From Streptomyces marincola (GTDB lineage: Bacteria; Actinomycetota; Actinomycetes; Streptomycetales; Streptomycetaceae), in assembly GCF_020410765.1 (NCBI RefSeq), contig NZ_CP084541.1, forward strand, positions 5,634,001 through 5,698,000: 64,000 nt of DNA, written 5' to 3'. Of this stretch, positions 34,351 to 43,123 are shown in pieces. The notes beneath the pieces were generated by a model, which made no database searches, had not been told where the DNA came from, and saw only the letters and a list, made by a program, of their open reading frames with translations. The stretch's first letter is position 1. Every line of letters starts with the position of its first letter. A program made the position numbers and the translations under genes.

Positions 34351-35574
34351 GTGGAGACTCCGGGGTCGCAGTCCTCGCTGCACCGTGCCAACCTGGAACG
34401 TGTCGTGCGCGCCGTCCGGGCCGCGGGCTCGCTGACCCAGGCGGAGATCGCCAGGACCACGGGACTGTCCGCGGCGACGGTGTCCAACATCGTTCGGGAA
34501 CTGAAGGACCTGGGCACCGTCGAGGTGCGCACGACGTCGGCGAGTGGCCGGCGGGCGCGCAGCGTCTCGCTGTCGAGCGACGCGGGCATCGTCGTCGGCG
34601 TCGACTTCGGGCACTCGCACCTGCGCGTGGCCGTCGGGAACCTGGCGCACCAGGTGCTCGCGGAGGAGGCCGAGCCGTTCGACGTGGACTCCTCCGCGGA
34701 ACAGGGCTTCGGCCGGGCCGAGAAGCTCGTCGCCCGGCTGCTCGGCGCCGCGGGTGTGGAGCGCGGCAAGGTCATAGGGATAGGGCTCGGCGTGCCGGGC
34801 CCCATCGACGTGGCGACCGGCGCGCTCGGCTCGACCGCGATCCTGCCGGGCTGGCGCGGCACCAACCCCCGTGAGGAACTGGCCGCGAGGACCGGGGTGC
34901 GGGTGCACGTGGACAACGACGCGAACCTGGGCGCGCTGGGCGAGTTCGTCTGGGGGAGCGGGCGCGGCGCGGGCGACCTGGCGTACATCAAGGTGGCGAG
35001 CGGCGTCGGCGCGGGCCTGGTGATCAACGGGCGCATCTACCGCGGGCCCGGCGGCACGGCGGGCGAGATCGGGCACATCACGGTGGACGAGTCGGGGGCG
35101 GTCTGCCGCTGCGGGAACCGGGGCTGTCTCGAAACGTTCACCGCCGCCCGGCACGTGCTGCCGCTGCTGCACACGAGCCACGGTCCCGACCTCACGATGC
35201 ACCGGGTCGTGCAGCTGGCGCGCGAGGGCGACCCGGGGTGCCGGCGGGTGATCGCGGACATCGGCCGCCACATCGGGACCGGCGTCGCGCAACTGTGCAA
35301 CCTGCTCAACCCGAGCCGGGTCGTCCTCGGCGGCGACCTCGCGGAGGCCGGGGAACTCGCGCTCGGGCCGATCCGCGACTCGGTGGGGCGCTACGCGATC
35401 CCCAGCGCCGCCCGGCAGTTGTCCCTGGTGCCGGGTGCGCTCGGCGGCCGGGCCGAGGTGCTGGGAGCGCTTGCCCTGGTGCTGCGGGAGATGGGCGACG
35501 GGATGCTGCTCGGGCCCGTGGGCGCCCCGGCCTCACGCGGCTGCGAAGAGTCAACAAGTAAATCCAACACATAA
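34351..35574 (+). CDS. rok7B7: ROK-family transcriptional regulator Rok7B7
   Basis: 407 residues from GTG 34351. N-terminal winged HTH (LERVVRAVRAAGSLTQAEIARTTGLSAATVSNIVRELKDLGTV) followed by a ROK sugar-kinase-like domain: GVDFGHSHLRVAVGNL, GIGLGVPGPID, EIGHITVDESGAVCRCGNRGCLETF (zinc motif CxCGxxGCxE) and VVLGGDLAE. The position between ngcEFG and xylFGH matches Rok7B7 (SCO6008) of S. coelicolor, reported to affect carbon catabolite repression, antibiotic production and xylFGH expression. It probably senses xylose or a related sugar and binds the AT-rich xylF upstream region. A TGAG/TGACC-type word is repeated there. Confidence 0.92.
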   Translation: METPGSQSSLHRANLERVVRAVRAAGSLTQAEIARTTGLSAATVSNIVRELKDLGTVEVRTTSASGRRARSVSLSSDAGIVVGVDFGHSHLRVAVGNLAHQVLAEEAEPFDVDSSAEQGFGRAEKLVARLLGAAGVERGKVIGIGLGVPGPIDVATGALGSTAILPGWRGTNPREELAARTGVRVHVDNDANLGALGEFVWGSGRGAGDLAYIKVASGVGAGLVINGRIYRGPGGTAGEIGHITVDESGAVCRCGNRGCLETFTAARHVLPLLHTSHGPDLTMHRVVQLAREGDPGCRRVIADIGRHIGTGVAQLCNLLNPSRVVLGGDLAEAGELALGPIRDSVGRYAIPSAARQLSLVPGALGGRAEVLGALALVLREMGDGMLLGPVGAPASRGCEESTSKSNT

Positions 35575-35776
35575 GAAGAAAATGCGCCGCTTCCGTGCAT
35601 CTGGGGTGGCGCTTTCTACCCGCCCTAAAGACGCGTCAAACCTTCGTTTCAGTCGTAAGAGAAGGTATCGGTTTGATTGACCGCGGCTTTATGTATTGAC
35701 GGCAAGAACGAGGCGGAGTTAGCTCACAGCCGACCCAAGGCCGCCCCTGCGGCCCAACCGGAAGGCGAAGCCAACC
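35575..35776. promoter_or_regulatory. Rok7B7-xylF intergenic control region
   Basis: A markedly AT-rich 200 bp compared with its surroundings. It contains TCAAACC (35636-35642) facing GGTTTGA (35670-35676) as a perfect 7-bp inverted repeat 27 bp apart, and two direct ATTGAC words (35676-35681, 35695-35700). These are the best candidates for Rok7B7 binding and for the xylF promoter. Confidence 0.5.
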
Positions 35777-36877
35777 ATGCGTCAAAAACAGCGAGTTCTC
35801 GCCGCGGCAGCCACGTCCATCGCCCTGACGGTTGCCCTGGCCGCCTGTGGCGAAGCGGGCGGCGGTGACGACGGGGAGGACGAGGGCGGCAGCGAGTCCG
35901 GCGGCACCATCGGCCTGCTCCTGCCGGAGGACGCCACCACTCGTTACGAGTCCTTCGACCGCCCGTATATCGAGGCGAAAATAGCCGAGCTGTGCCCCGA
36001 CTGCGAGGTCGAATACAGCAACGCCAGCGAGGACACCAACCTCCAGAAGCAGCAGTTCGACGCCATGCTCACCCAGGGCGTCGACGTCATCATCCTCGAC
36101 CCGGTGGACGCCTCCGCGACGTCGAGCTGGGTGGAGGACGCCGAGGCCGAGGGCGTGCCCGTGGTGGCCTACGACCGGCTCGCCGAGGGGCCGATCAGCG
36201 CCTACGTCTCCTACGACAACGAGCGCGTCGGCCAGCTCCAGGGCGAGGCGCTGCTCGAAGCGCTCGGCCCCGAGGCCGAGGGCGCGGGCGTCGTCATGAT
36301 CAACGGCTCGCCCACGGACCCGAACGCCGCGCTGTTCAAGGCGGGCGCCCACTCCGTCCTCCACGACACGGTGGACATCGTCTTCGAGCAGGACGTGCCC
36401 GGCTGGGAGGCCGCCCTCGCCAACGAGGAGATGACCGCGGCGCTCGACTCCCTGGGCGAGGACGCCATCGACGCCGTCTACGTCGCGAACGACGGCATGG
36501 CCGCCGGCGTCATCACCGCGCTCAGCTCCGCGGGCGTCACCGGCATCCCGGTCGGCGGCCAGGACGCCGAACTCGCCGGTCTCCAGCGCCTGGTCACCGG
36601 CGAGCAGACCTTCACCATCTACAAGGGCCTGCGGGTCGAGGCGGAGACCGCGGCCGAGATCGCCGTGCGCCTCCTGAACGGCGAGGACTTCGCCGACCTG
36701 ACCCCGGACAGCGTCGACAGCCCCACGGACCAGGGCGTGCCGAGCGCGCTGCTCGAACCCGTGGCCGTCACGGTCGACGACATCGAGGACACCGTCATCG
36801 CGGACGAGTTCTACACCATCGAGGACATCTGCGCCGGCGACTACGCCCAGGCCTGCGAGGAGGCCGGCCTCGGCTGA
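35777..36877 (+). CDS. xylF: Xylose ABC transporter substrate-binding lipoprotein
   Basis: 366 residues from ATG 35777. Signal peptide and lipobox: MRQKQRVLAAAATSIALTVALAAC with Cys24, followed by an acidic linker (GGGDDGEDEGGSESGG). The body is a periplasmic-binding type 1 fold for pentoses: IGLLLPEDATTRYESFDRPYIEAKI, GVDVIILDPVDASATSSWVEDAEAEGVPVVAYDRL, YVSYDNERVGQLQGEALLEAL, VYVANDGMAAGVITALSSAG. Neighbouring xylG and xylH and the ROK regulator support xylose as ligand. A 17-bp hairpin follows before xylG and may stabilise the xylF part of the mRNA. Confidence 0.93.
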   Translation: MRQKQRVLAAAATSIALTVALAACGEAGGGDDGEDEGGSESGGTIGLLLPEDATTRYESFDRPYIEAKIAELCPDCEVEYSNASEDTNLQKQQFDAMLTQGVDVIILDPVDASATSSWVEDAEAEGVPVVAYDRLAEGPISAYVSYDNERVGQLQGEALLEALGPEAEGAGVVMINGSPTDPNAALFKAGAHSVLHDTVDIVFEQDVPGWEAALANEEMTAALDSLGEDAIDAVYVANDGMAAGVITALSSAGVTGIPVGGQDAELAGLQRLVTGEQTFTIYKGLRVEAETAAEIAVRLLNGEDFADLTPDSVDSPTDQGVPSALLEPVAVTVDDIEDTVIADEFYTIEDICAGDYAQACEEAGLG

Positions 36878-36967
36878 CGCCGGGCCGTCCGGCCGGGCCC
36901 CCGCGCCCGGCACCGCCGCGCGCCACCACGCCCGGCGCCGCGGCCGGCCCGCCGGCAGCGGCCCGGG

Positions 36968-37016
36968 CCCGGTCCGGCCGCGCCGCCCCGCCACCGGGTG
37001 GCGCGGCCGGACCGGG
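36968..37016 (+). promoter_or_regulatory. Strong hairpin between xylF and xylG
   Basis: A perfect 17-bp stem (36968-36984 with 37000-37016) encloses a 15-nt loop, 24 bp before the xylG TTG start and with AAGGAGG right after it. There is no T tract. Such hairpins often give more binding protein than membrane components by protecting the upstream mRNA. Confidence 0.65.
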
Positions 37017-37039
37017 ACATCCCCTGCAAGGAGGTTCAG

Positions 37040-37924
37040 TTGACCGCCGCACCCGTCCTCGCCCTGCGCGGCGTCTCCAAGCGGTTCGGCGCCGTCCAGG
37101 CGCTCACCGAGGTCGACCTGGAGATCCGCCCCGGCGAAGTCACCGCCCTGGTGGGTGACAACGGCGCCGGGAAGTCCACCCTCGTGAAGACGATCGCCGG
37201 GGTGCACCCCATCGACGCCGGCACCATCACCTGGAAGGGCGAACCCGTCCGCATCACCCGTCCGCACGATGCCCAGGAACTCGGCATCGCGACCGTCTAC
37301 CAGGACCTCGCCCTGTGCGACAACCTCGACGTCGTCGCCAACCTCTTCCTCGGCCGCGAGGTGCGCCGCCGCCACATCCTCGACCAGGTCGCCATGGAGC
37401 AGCGGGCCAGGGAACTGCTCGACACGCTCTCCATCCGCATCCCCAGCGTGCGCATCCCCGTCGCCTCGCTCTCCGGCGGCCAGCGGCAGGTCGTCGCCAT
37501 CGCCCGCGCCCTGGTCGGCGACCCCGAGGTGGTCATCCTCGACGAGCCCACGGCCGCCCTCGGCGTCGAGCAGACCGCCCAGGTGCTCGACCTGGTCGAA
37601 CGGCTGCGCGACCGCGGCCTCGCGGTCATCCTCATCAGCCACAACATGGCGGACGTGCTGGCCGTCGCCGACGACGTCGTCGTGCTGCGCCTGGGCCGGA
37701 ACAACGGCGTGTTCCCCGCGGCCACCACCTCGGGGGAGCGGATCATCTCCGCCATCACCGGTGCGGCCGACAACGCCGTGGTCCGCAGGCAGCGCAGGTC
37801 GGCTCCCACGGCCCCCACCACGGACACGGAAACGGGCGCCGCGCCGGCGGCGGACGGCGGCGCGGGCAGCGCCGGCGGGGCCGCCGGCGCCGACCGCCAG
37901 GAAAGGACGGAGGAGGCACCGTGA
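37040..37924 (+). CDS. xylG: Xylose ABC transporter ATP-binding protein (single NBD)
   Basis: 294 residues from TTG 37040, behind AAGGAGG; earlier in-frame starts lack a ribosome site. Walker A VGDNGAGKSTL (about 38-46), Q-loop YQDLALCDNL, signature SLSGGQRQVVAIARAL, Walker B VVILDEPTAALGV, switch ISHN. Enterobacterial XylG has two ATPase domains in about 510 residues; this one has one, followed by a Pro/Thr/Ala/Gly-rich tail of about 40 residues, so it presumably acts as a homodimer. Its stop overlaps the xylH GTG. Confidence 0.93.
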   Translation: MTAAPVLALRGVSKRFGAVQALTEVDLEIRPGEVTALVGDNGAGKSTLVKTIAGVHPIDAGTITWKGEPVRITRPHDAQELGIATVYQDLALCDNLDVVANLFLGREVRRRHILDQVAMEQRARELLDTLSIRIPSVRIPVASLSGGQRQVVAIARALVGDPEVVILDEPTAALGVEQTAQVLDLVERLRDRGLAVILISHNMADVLAVADDVVVLRLGRNNGVFPAATTSGERIISAITGAADNAVVRRQRRSAPTAPTTDTETGAAPAADGGAGSAGGAAGADRQERTEEAP

Positions 37925-39204
37925 GCGACGTGCCCCGCCAGCAGGACCAGGCGCCCTCGGAGGCGCCCGCCGCGCCGGCCGCCGCCGTCGCGCCCGACCC
38001 GCGCCTCCTGGTCAGGGAGAAGGGGCTGGCCGGCTACTGGGAGGACCTGACGCGGCGGATACGCGGCGGCGAACTCGGCTCGATACCGGTCGTCATCGGC
38101 GTCATCCTCATCGCCGTCATCTTCGAGGCCCAGACCGGCAGCTTCCTCACCCCGCGCAACCTGAGCAACATCGCCATCTACATCGCGGGCCCCGGCATCA
38201 TGGCCGTCGGCATCGTGCTCGTGCTGCTGCTCGGCGAGATCGACCTGTCCATCGGCTCCATGGCGGGCCTGTCCGCCGCGCTCTGGGCCGTGCTCTCGGT
38301 CACGCACGGGATCGACGACCTGCTCGCGATCCTGCTCGCCCTGGTGGCGGGCGCGGTCGTCGGGACCATCCACGGGTTCTTCTTCGCCAAGATCGGCGTA
38401 CCCGCCTTCGTCGTCACCCTGGCCGGCTTCCTCGGCTGGAGCGGCGTGCAGATCTGGGTCATGGGCGACGAGGGCACCATCAACACCCCGCGGGACAGCC
38501 TGGTCCGCGACTTCCGCGACTTCTACTTCAGCGACATCGCCGCGGCCTACTCGCTCGCGGCCCTGATCACCGGCGGGTACCTGCTCGCGCTGTGGCGCCA
38601 GGAGCGCCGCCGCCAGGCCGCGGCCCTGCCCACCCGGCCCACGGGCGAGATCCTGCTGCGCGGCGGGCTGGTCGCCGCCGCCGCGTTCCTGACCGCCTAC
38701 ACCCTCAACCAGCACCGGGGCCTGCCGCTGGCCCTGGTCATCTTCCTCGGGGTGCTGCTGCTCGTCGACTTCGTCGTGCGCCGCACGACCTACGGCCGGC
38801 AGATCTTCGCGGTCGGCGGCAACGCGGAGGCCGCGCGCCGGGCCGGCATCAACGTCGAACGGGTGCGGCTGACCGTGTTCACCATCGCCGGCACCCTGGC
38901 CGCGTTCGGCGGCCTGTTCATCGCGGCCCAGTCCGGCGGCGCCGCGAAGAACCTGGGGTCAGGCAACCTGCTGATGAACGTCATCGCCGCGGCCGTCATC
39001 GGCGGCACCAGCCTCTTCGGCGGACGCGGCTGGGTGTGGTCGGCCCTGCTCGGCACGCTGGTGATCCAGTCCATCACCACCGGACTCAACCTCATGAACA
39101 TGTCGAGCGAGATCCAGTACATGATCACCGGAGCCGTACTCCTGATCGCAGTCGTTCTGGACTCGATCTCCCGGCGGACTCAACGGACCGCAGGACGAAC
39201 GTGA
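37921..39204 (+). CDS. xylH: Xylose ABC transporter permease
   Basis: 427 residues from GTG 37921 (GTGA overlap with xylG). An Ala/Pro-rich cytoplasmic N-terminus of about 55 residues precedes 10-11 membrane segments of the RbsC/XylH type. Family hallmarks: FLTPRNLSNIAIYIAGPGIMAVGIVLVLLLGEIDLSIGSMAGLSAA and YGRQIFAVGGNAEAARRAGINVERVRLTVFTIAGTLAAFGG. Forms the membrane channel for XylG. A stem-loop after the stop (39217-39247) ends the operon. Confidence 0.94.
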   Translation: MSDVPRQQDQAPSEAPAAPAAAVAPDPRLLVREKGLAGYWEDLTRRIRGGELGSIPVVIGVILIAVIFEAQTGSFLTPRNLSNIAIYIAGPGIMAVGIVLVLLLGEIDLSIGSMAGLSAALWAVLSVTHGIDDLLAILLALVAGAVVGTIHGFFFAKIGVPAFVVTLAGFLGWSGVQIWVMGDEGTINTPRDSLVRDFRDFYFSDIAAAYSLAALITGGYLLALWRQERRRQAAALPTRPTGEILLRGGLVAAAAFLTAYTLNQHRGLPLALVIFLGVLLLVDFVVRRTTYGRQIFAVGGNAEAARRAGINVERVRLTVFTIAGTLAAFGGLFIAAQSGGAAKNLGSGNLLMNVIAAAVIGGTSLFGGRGWVWSALLGTLVIQSITTGLNLMNMSSEIQYMITGAVLLIAVVLDSISRRTQRTAGRT

Positions 39205-39216
39205 CCGGTCGGTAAG

Positions 39217-39247
39217 CGGCCCGGGCTGCGTCAGGCGGCCCGGGCCG
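39217..39247 (+). terminator. xylFGH terminator stem-loop
   Basis: CGGCCCGGG (39217-39225) pairs with CCCGGGCCG (39239-39247) around a 13-nt loop, 13 bp after the xylH stop and upstream of the dxs promoter. Confidence 0.55.
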
Positions 39248-39366
39248 TGGCCCGTTGGTGACGTATCTCGCATCCTGAGACCATGGGGGTCCCGGGCGGA
39301 ACATTAGACTCGTCGGACGGCCCTCCGTCGAAGCTTCCGACCGCACCCCGACCGCAAGGAGGAACG

Positions 39367-41286
39367 GTGCCGTTGCTGACCCGCATCTCGGGACCGCGCG
39401 ATCTAGACCGGCTCGCCCCTGAGCAACTGACCGAGCTGGCGGGGGAGATCCGCTCGTTCCTCATCGACGCGGTCGCCAGGACAGGCGGCCACCTCGGCCC
39501 GAACCTCGGCGTGGTCGAACTGACGATCGCCCTGCACCGCGTGTTCGACTCACCCGCGGACAGCATCCTGTGGGACACGGGCCATCAGAGCTACGTGCAC
39601 AAGCTGATCACCGGGCGAAAGGATTTCTCCGCGCTCCGGGCGAAAGACGGCCTTTCCGGCTATCCGTCACGCGCTGAATCCGAGCACGATGTGATCGAGA
39701 ACAGTCATGCTTCGACCGTTCTCGGCTGGGCCGATGGGCTGGCCAAGGCGAACCAGTTGCGCGGCAGGGACCAGCACGTCGTCGCCGTGACCGGCGACGG
39801 CGCGCTGACCGGCGGCATGGCCTGGGAGGCGCTGAACAACATCGCCGCGGCGAAGGACCGCCCGCTGGTCATCGTCGTCAACGACAACGAACGCTCCTAC
39901 TCGCCCACCATCGGCGGCCTCGCCAGCCACCTCGCGACCCTGCGCACCACCGACGGGTACGAGCGGTTCCTGGCCCGCGGCAAGCAGATGCTCAACCGCA
40001 CGCCCGTCGTCGGCCGCCCCCTCTACGGCACCCTGCACGGCGCCAAGAAGGGCCTGAAGGACGTCATCGCGCCCCAGGGCATGTTCGAGGACCTGGGCCT
40101 GAAGTACGTCGGCCCGATCGACGGCCACGACATCCAGGCCCTGGAGTCCGCGCTCCAGCGCGCCAAGCGCTTCGGCGGCCCCGTCATCGTGCACTGCCTC
40201 ACCGAGAAGGGCCGGGGCTACCGGCCGGCCCGCGAGGACGAGGCCGACCAGTTCCACTCCGTCGGCGTCATCCACCCCGACACGGGCCTGCCCGTCTCCG
40301 CCTCGGGCGCCGACTGGACCTCCGTCTTCGGCGAGGAGATCCTGAAGCTCGGTCACGAGCGCGAGGACATCGTCGCCATCACCGCCGCCATGCTCCGCCC
40401 CGTCGGCCTGCACGGCTTCGCCGAGGCGTTCCCCGACCGCGTCTACGACGTCGGGATCGCCGAGCAGCACGGAGCCGTCTCCGCCGCCGGGCTCGCCACC
40501 GGGGGCCTGCACCCGGTGTTCGCGGTCTACGCGACGTTCCTCAACCGGGCGTTCGACCAGCTGCTGATGGACGTGGCGCTGCACCGCTGCGGCGTGACGT
40601 TCGTTCTGGACCGCGCCGGAGTGACCGGTCCTGACGGGGCGTCCCACCACGGCATGTGGGACATGTCCATCCTCCAGTGCGTCCCCGGCCTGCGCCTGGC
40701 AGCCCCGCGCGACGCCGACCAGCTGCGCGCGCAGCTGCGCGAGGCCGTCGAGGTGGAGGACGCGCCGACCGTCGTGCGCTACTCGCGCGGCAAGGTCGGC
40801 GCGCCCGTGCCCGCCGTCGGCACCGTGGGCGGCATGGACGTGCTCCGCCGGGCGGATGCCGACCGCCCCGACGTGCTGCTGGTGTCCATCGGCGCCCTCG
40901 CCCCCGTCTGCCTTGAGGCGGCGGAGCTGCTCGGCCGCCAGGGCATCACCACGACCGTGGTCGACCCCCGCTGGGTCAAGCCGGTCGACCCGGAGCTGCC
41001 CGGCCTCGCCATCCGCCACCGCGTGGTCGTCACGGTCGAGGACAACAGCCGCGCCGGCGGCGTCGGCTCGGCCATCGCCCAGGCCCTGCGCGACGCCGAG
41101 GTCGACATCCCGCTGCGGGACTTCGGCATCCCGCCGCGCTTCCTCGGGCACGGCAGCCGGGACCAGGTGCTCGCCGAGGTGGGCCTGACCGCCCCCGACA
41201 TCGCGCGCCAGGTCACCGGCCTGGTGTCGCGGCTCGACGGCAGGTACGACGAGGCCGCCGCCCCCTCCCGGCTCTCCACCGACTGA
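39367..41286 (+). CDS. dxs: 1-deoxy-D-xylulose-5-phosphate synthase
   Basis: 639 residues from GTG 39367, behind AAGGAGGAAC. Condenses pyruvate and glyceraldehyde-3-phosphate to DXP, first step of the MEP isoprenoid pathway. The thiamine-diphosphate motif is GDGALTGGMAWEALNNIAAAKDRPLVIVVNDN. Other family segments: LWDTGHQSYVHKLITGR, GLKYVGPIDGHD, YDVGIAEQHGAVSAAGLA (catalytic Glu), DRAGVTGPDGASHHG, RYSRGK. Full length for the family. It has its own promoter region downstream of the xylH terminator and ends in a long palindrome. Confidence 0.97.
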   Translation: MPLLTRISGPRDLDRLAPEQLTELAGEIRSFLIDAVARTGGHLGPNLGVVELTIALHRVFDSPADSILWDTGHQSYVHKLITGRKDFSALRAKDGLSGYPSRAESEHDVIENSHASTVLGWADGLAKANQLRGRDQHVVAVTGDGALTGGMAWEALNNIAAAKDRPLVIVVNDNERSYSPTIGGLASHLATLRTTDGYERFLARGKQMLNRTPVVGRPLYGTLHGAKKGLKDVIAPQGMFEDLGLKYVGPIDGHDIQALESALQRAKRFGGPVIVHCLTEKGRGYRPAREDEADQFHSVGVIHPDTGLPVSASGADWTSVFGEEILKLGHEREDIVAITAAMLRPVGLHGFAEAFPDRVYDVGIAEQHGAVSAAGLATGGLHPVFAVYATFLNRAFDQLLMDVALHRCGVTFVLDRAGVTGPDGASHHGMWDMSILQCVPGLRLAAPRDADQLRAQLREAVEVEDAPTVVRYSRGKVGAPVPAVGTVGGMDVLRRADADRPDVLLVSIGALAPVCLEAAELLGRQGITTTVVDPRWVKPVDPELPGLAIRHRVVVTVEDNSRAGGVGSAIAQALRDAEVDIPLRDFGIPPRFLGHGSRDQVLAEVGLTAPDIARQVTGLVSRLDGRYDEAAAPSRLSTD

Positions 41287-41309
41287 CGGCCGGCCACAGG
41301 CCCGCCGCG

Positions 41310-41345
41310 CGCGGCCGGGCGCCCCCGCGGGGGCGCCCGGCCGCG
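41310..41345. terminator. 36-bp perfect palindrome, bidirectional terminator
   Basis: Arms 41310-41327 and 41328-41345 are exactly complementary, with the loop forming from the central CGCG. It lies between the convergent dxs (stop 41286) and TetR gene (stop 41368). Confidence 0.8.
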
Positions 41346-41367
41346 TTCGCGTCCGGGGCCCGCGGGG

Positions 41368-41952
41368 TCAGGGCGCCACGGCGCGGCGGACGCTCTCGCG
41401 GAGCAGGGCCCGGCGCCGGTCGTGCAGCTCCGGCGGCTCCTGCGCCGTCGCCGCGTAGACATTGCTGACCGGCGACCACGCCATCGACATGGCGATCACC
41501 ATGGCCATGAGGTCGAACGGATCCCCCTGGCGCACGGAGCCGGCGGCCTGCGCCTCGACGATCGCGCGCAGTTTCCCGTCGTCGCGGCGGTCCGCGTCGT
41601 CCACCAGGTGGCCCTCATGGCGTCGCTCCAGGCGCGCCCAGGTGGCGAGCCGGATCAGGTCGGGGCGGCGCAGGTACTCGTCGTAGAGGCGCACGGCCCA
41701 CTCCGCGAGGTCGGCGGCGTCGATGGGGACGACGTTCACGATGCGGTCGAGCGAGCCGAAGAAGATGGCGTCGAACAGCCCCTCCTTGCTGCCGAAGTAG
41801 GCATAGAGCTGCGCCTTGTTCGTGCGCGCCGCGGCCACGATCCGCTCGACGCGCGCGCCGGCGATCCCGTACGCGGCGAACTCCTGGGTGGCGACATCGA
41901 GGATGCGCTGGTACGTCGCGGCGCCGCGCGCGGTCAGGGGCTGCTCGGCCAT
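41368..41952 (-). CDS. TetR-family transcriptional regulator
   Basis: 194 residues. HTH at the N-terminus: TYQRILDVATQEFAAYGIAGARVERIVAAARTNKAQLYAYFGSKEGLFDAIF. C-terminal part of the TetR_C group with RRPDLIRLATWARLERR. It is divergent from a zinc alcohol dehydrogenase with 92 bp between starts, and two related 18-bp operator-like sites lie there, so it most likely represses that gene and itself. Confidence 0.9.
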   Translation of the reverse strand: MAEQPLTARGAATYQRILDVATQEFAAYGIAGARVERIVAAARTNKAQLYAYFGSKEGLFDAIFFGSLDRIVNVVPIDAADLAEWAVRLYDEYLRRPDLIRLATWARLERRHEGHLVDDADRRDDGKLRAIVEAQAAGSVRQGDPFDLMAMVIAMSMAWSPVSNVYAATAQEPPELHDRRRALLRESVRRAVAP

Positions 41953-41966
41953 GCCCCCAGGCTACC

Positions 41967-42032
41967 GGACAGAACAGTTGGTTTGCCGTGGCGGGGGAAG
42001 GTGGCTAGCGTATAGACCGAACAGTCTGTCTT
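41967..42032. promoter_or_regulatory. Pair of TetR operator-like sites
   Basis: Site 2 (AGACCGAACAGTCTGTCT, 42014-42031) has the common TetR layout AGAC-N10-GTCT. Site 1 (GGACAGAACAGTTGGTTT, 41967-41984) matches it at 13 of 18 positions. They sit 47 bp apart; site 2 touches the GAGGAGG of the dehydrogenase, site 1 lies near the regulator's start. Confidence 0.6.
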
Positions 42033-42044
42033 TGAGGAGGCGCC

Positions 42045-43088
42045 ATGAGGACCACGGTTGGCTGGCAGCTGGAGGAGTCGTCGTCGACCCTGCGGCGTAC
42101 CCCGCTGGAACGGCGGGACTTGCGCCCGGACGACCTCGCGGTCCGGGTGGACCACTGCGGTGTCTGCCACTCCGACCTGCACGCCGTCACTGCGGGAGGC
42201 CGGGGCCTGGTGCCGGGCCACGAGTTCACGGGCGTGGTGACCGCCACCGGCTCCGCGGTCACCCGTTTCGCCGCCGGCGACCGGGTCGCGGTGGGCAACA
42301 TCGTCGACGCGTGCGGCGCGTGCGAAATGTGCCTGGCCGGGCAGGAGAACTTCTGCCGCGCCTTCCCGACCCTGACCTACGGCGGCACCGACCGGCACGA
42401 CGGAACGACCACGCTGGGGGGCTTCTCACGCGAGTACGTCGTCCGCGACCGCTTCGCCTACCCCGTCCCCGAGGGACTCGACCCCGCCGCCACCGCTCCG
42501 CTGCTGTGCGCCGGCGTCACCGTCTGGGAGCCGCTGCACGCCCTCGGCGCGGGGCCCGCGTCCCGCGTGGCCGTGGCCGGACTCGGCGGCCTCGGCCATC
42601 TCGCGGTCAAGATGGCCGTGGCGCTCGGCGCCGAGACCTCCGTCATCAGCCGCTCGGCGGACAAGGCCGGCGACGCCCGCCGCCTCGGCGCCCACGGCTT
42701 CGTCGTCTCGGGCGACCCGGAGCAGATGGCCGGCGTGCGGGACCGGTTCGACATCGTCATCGACACCATCTCCGCTCCGCACGACCTCGGCCCCTACCTG
42801 CGCCTGGTCGCGATGGACGGGACGCTCAGCCACCTCGGGCACCTCGGGCCCGTGACCGTGGAGACCCTGGACCTGCTCACGGGGCGCAAGAAGCTCAGCT
42901 CCGCGGGCAGCGGCGGGCGGCTGGCGACCTCCGCCATGCTCGACTTCTGCGCCCGGCACGGCATCACCGCCGACATCGAGGTGCTCCCCTCGGCGCGGGT
43001 CAACGAGGCCCTCGACCGGCTCCGCCGCAACGACGTCCGCTACCGCTTCGTCCTCGACATGTCCGACCTCGACTCCGCGACGGGCTGA
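42045..43088 (+). CDS. Zinc-dependent alcohol dehydrogenase
   Basis: 347 residues from ATG 42045, behind TTGAGGAGG. Catalytic zinc ligands C38 (HCGVCHSDLH), H59-E60 (PGHEFTG) and C155 (LLCAG); structural zinc ligands C90, C93, C96, C104 (DACGACEMCLAGQENFC). The Rossmann motif AVAGLGGLGHLAVKMAVALGAE binds NAD(P). The LGGFSREYVVRD and DTISAPHDL segments indicate the CAD/YjgB-like branch active on aldehydes or cinnamyl-type alcohols. Divergent TetR repressor likely controls it. Confidence 0.92.
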   Translation: MRTTVGWQLEESSSTLRRTPLERRDLRPDDLAVRVDHCGVCHSDLHAVTAGGRGLVPGHEFTGVVTATGSAVTRFAAGDRVAVGNIVDACGACEMCLAGQENFCRAFPTLTYGGTDRHDGTTTLGGFSREYVVRDRFAYPVPEGLDPAATAPLLCAGVTVWEPLHALGAGPASRVAVAGLGGLGHLAVKMAVALGAETSVISRSADKAGDARRLGAHGFVVSGDPEQMAGVRDRFDIVIDTISAPHDLGPYLRLVAMDGTLSHLGHLGPVTVETLDLLTGRKKLSSAGSGGRLATSAMLDFCARHGITADIEVLPSARVNEALDRLRRNDVRYRFVLDMSDLDSATG

Positions 43089-43123
43089 GCGGGGAACCGC
43101 GCGGCGCGGCGCCGGGCAGGGCG

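Noticed and set aside
35636..37642. A 668-residue minus-strand frame across xylF/xylG.
   Set aside because: Antisense shadow; repeats of Gly/Val/Asp/His without family resemblance.
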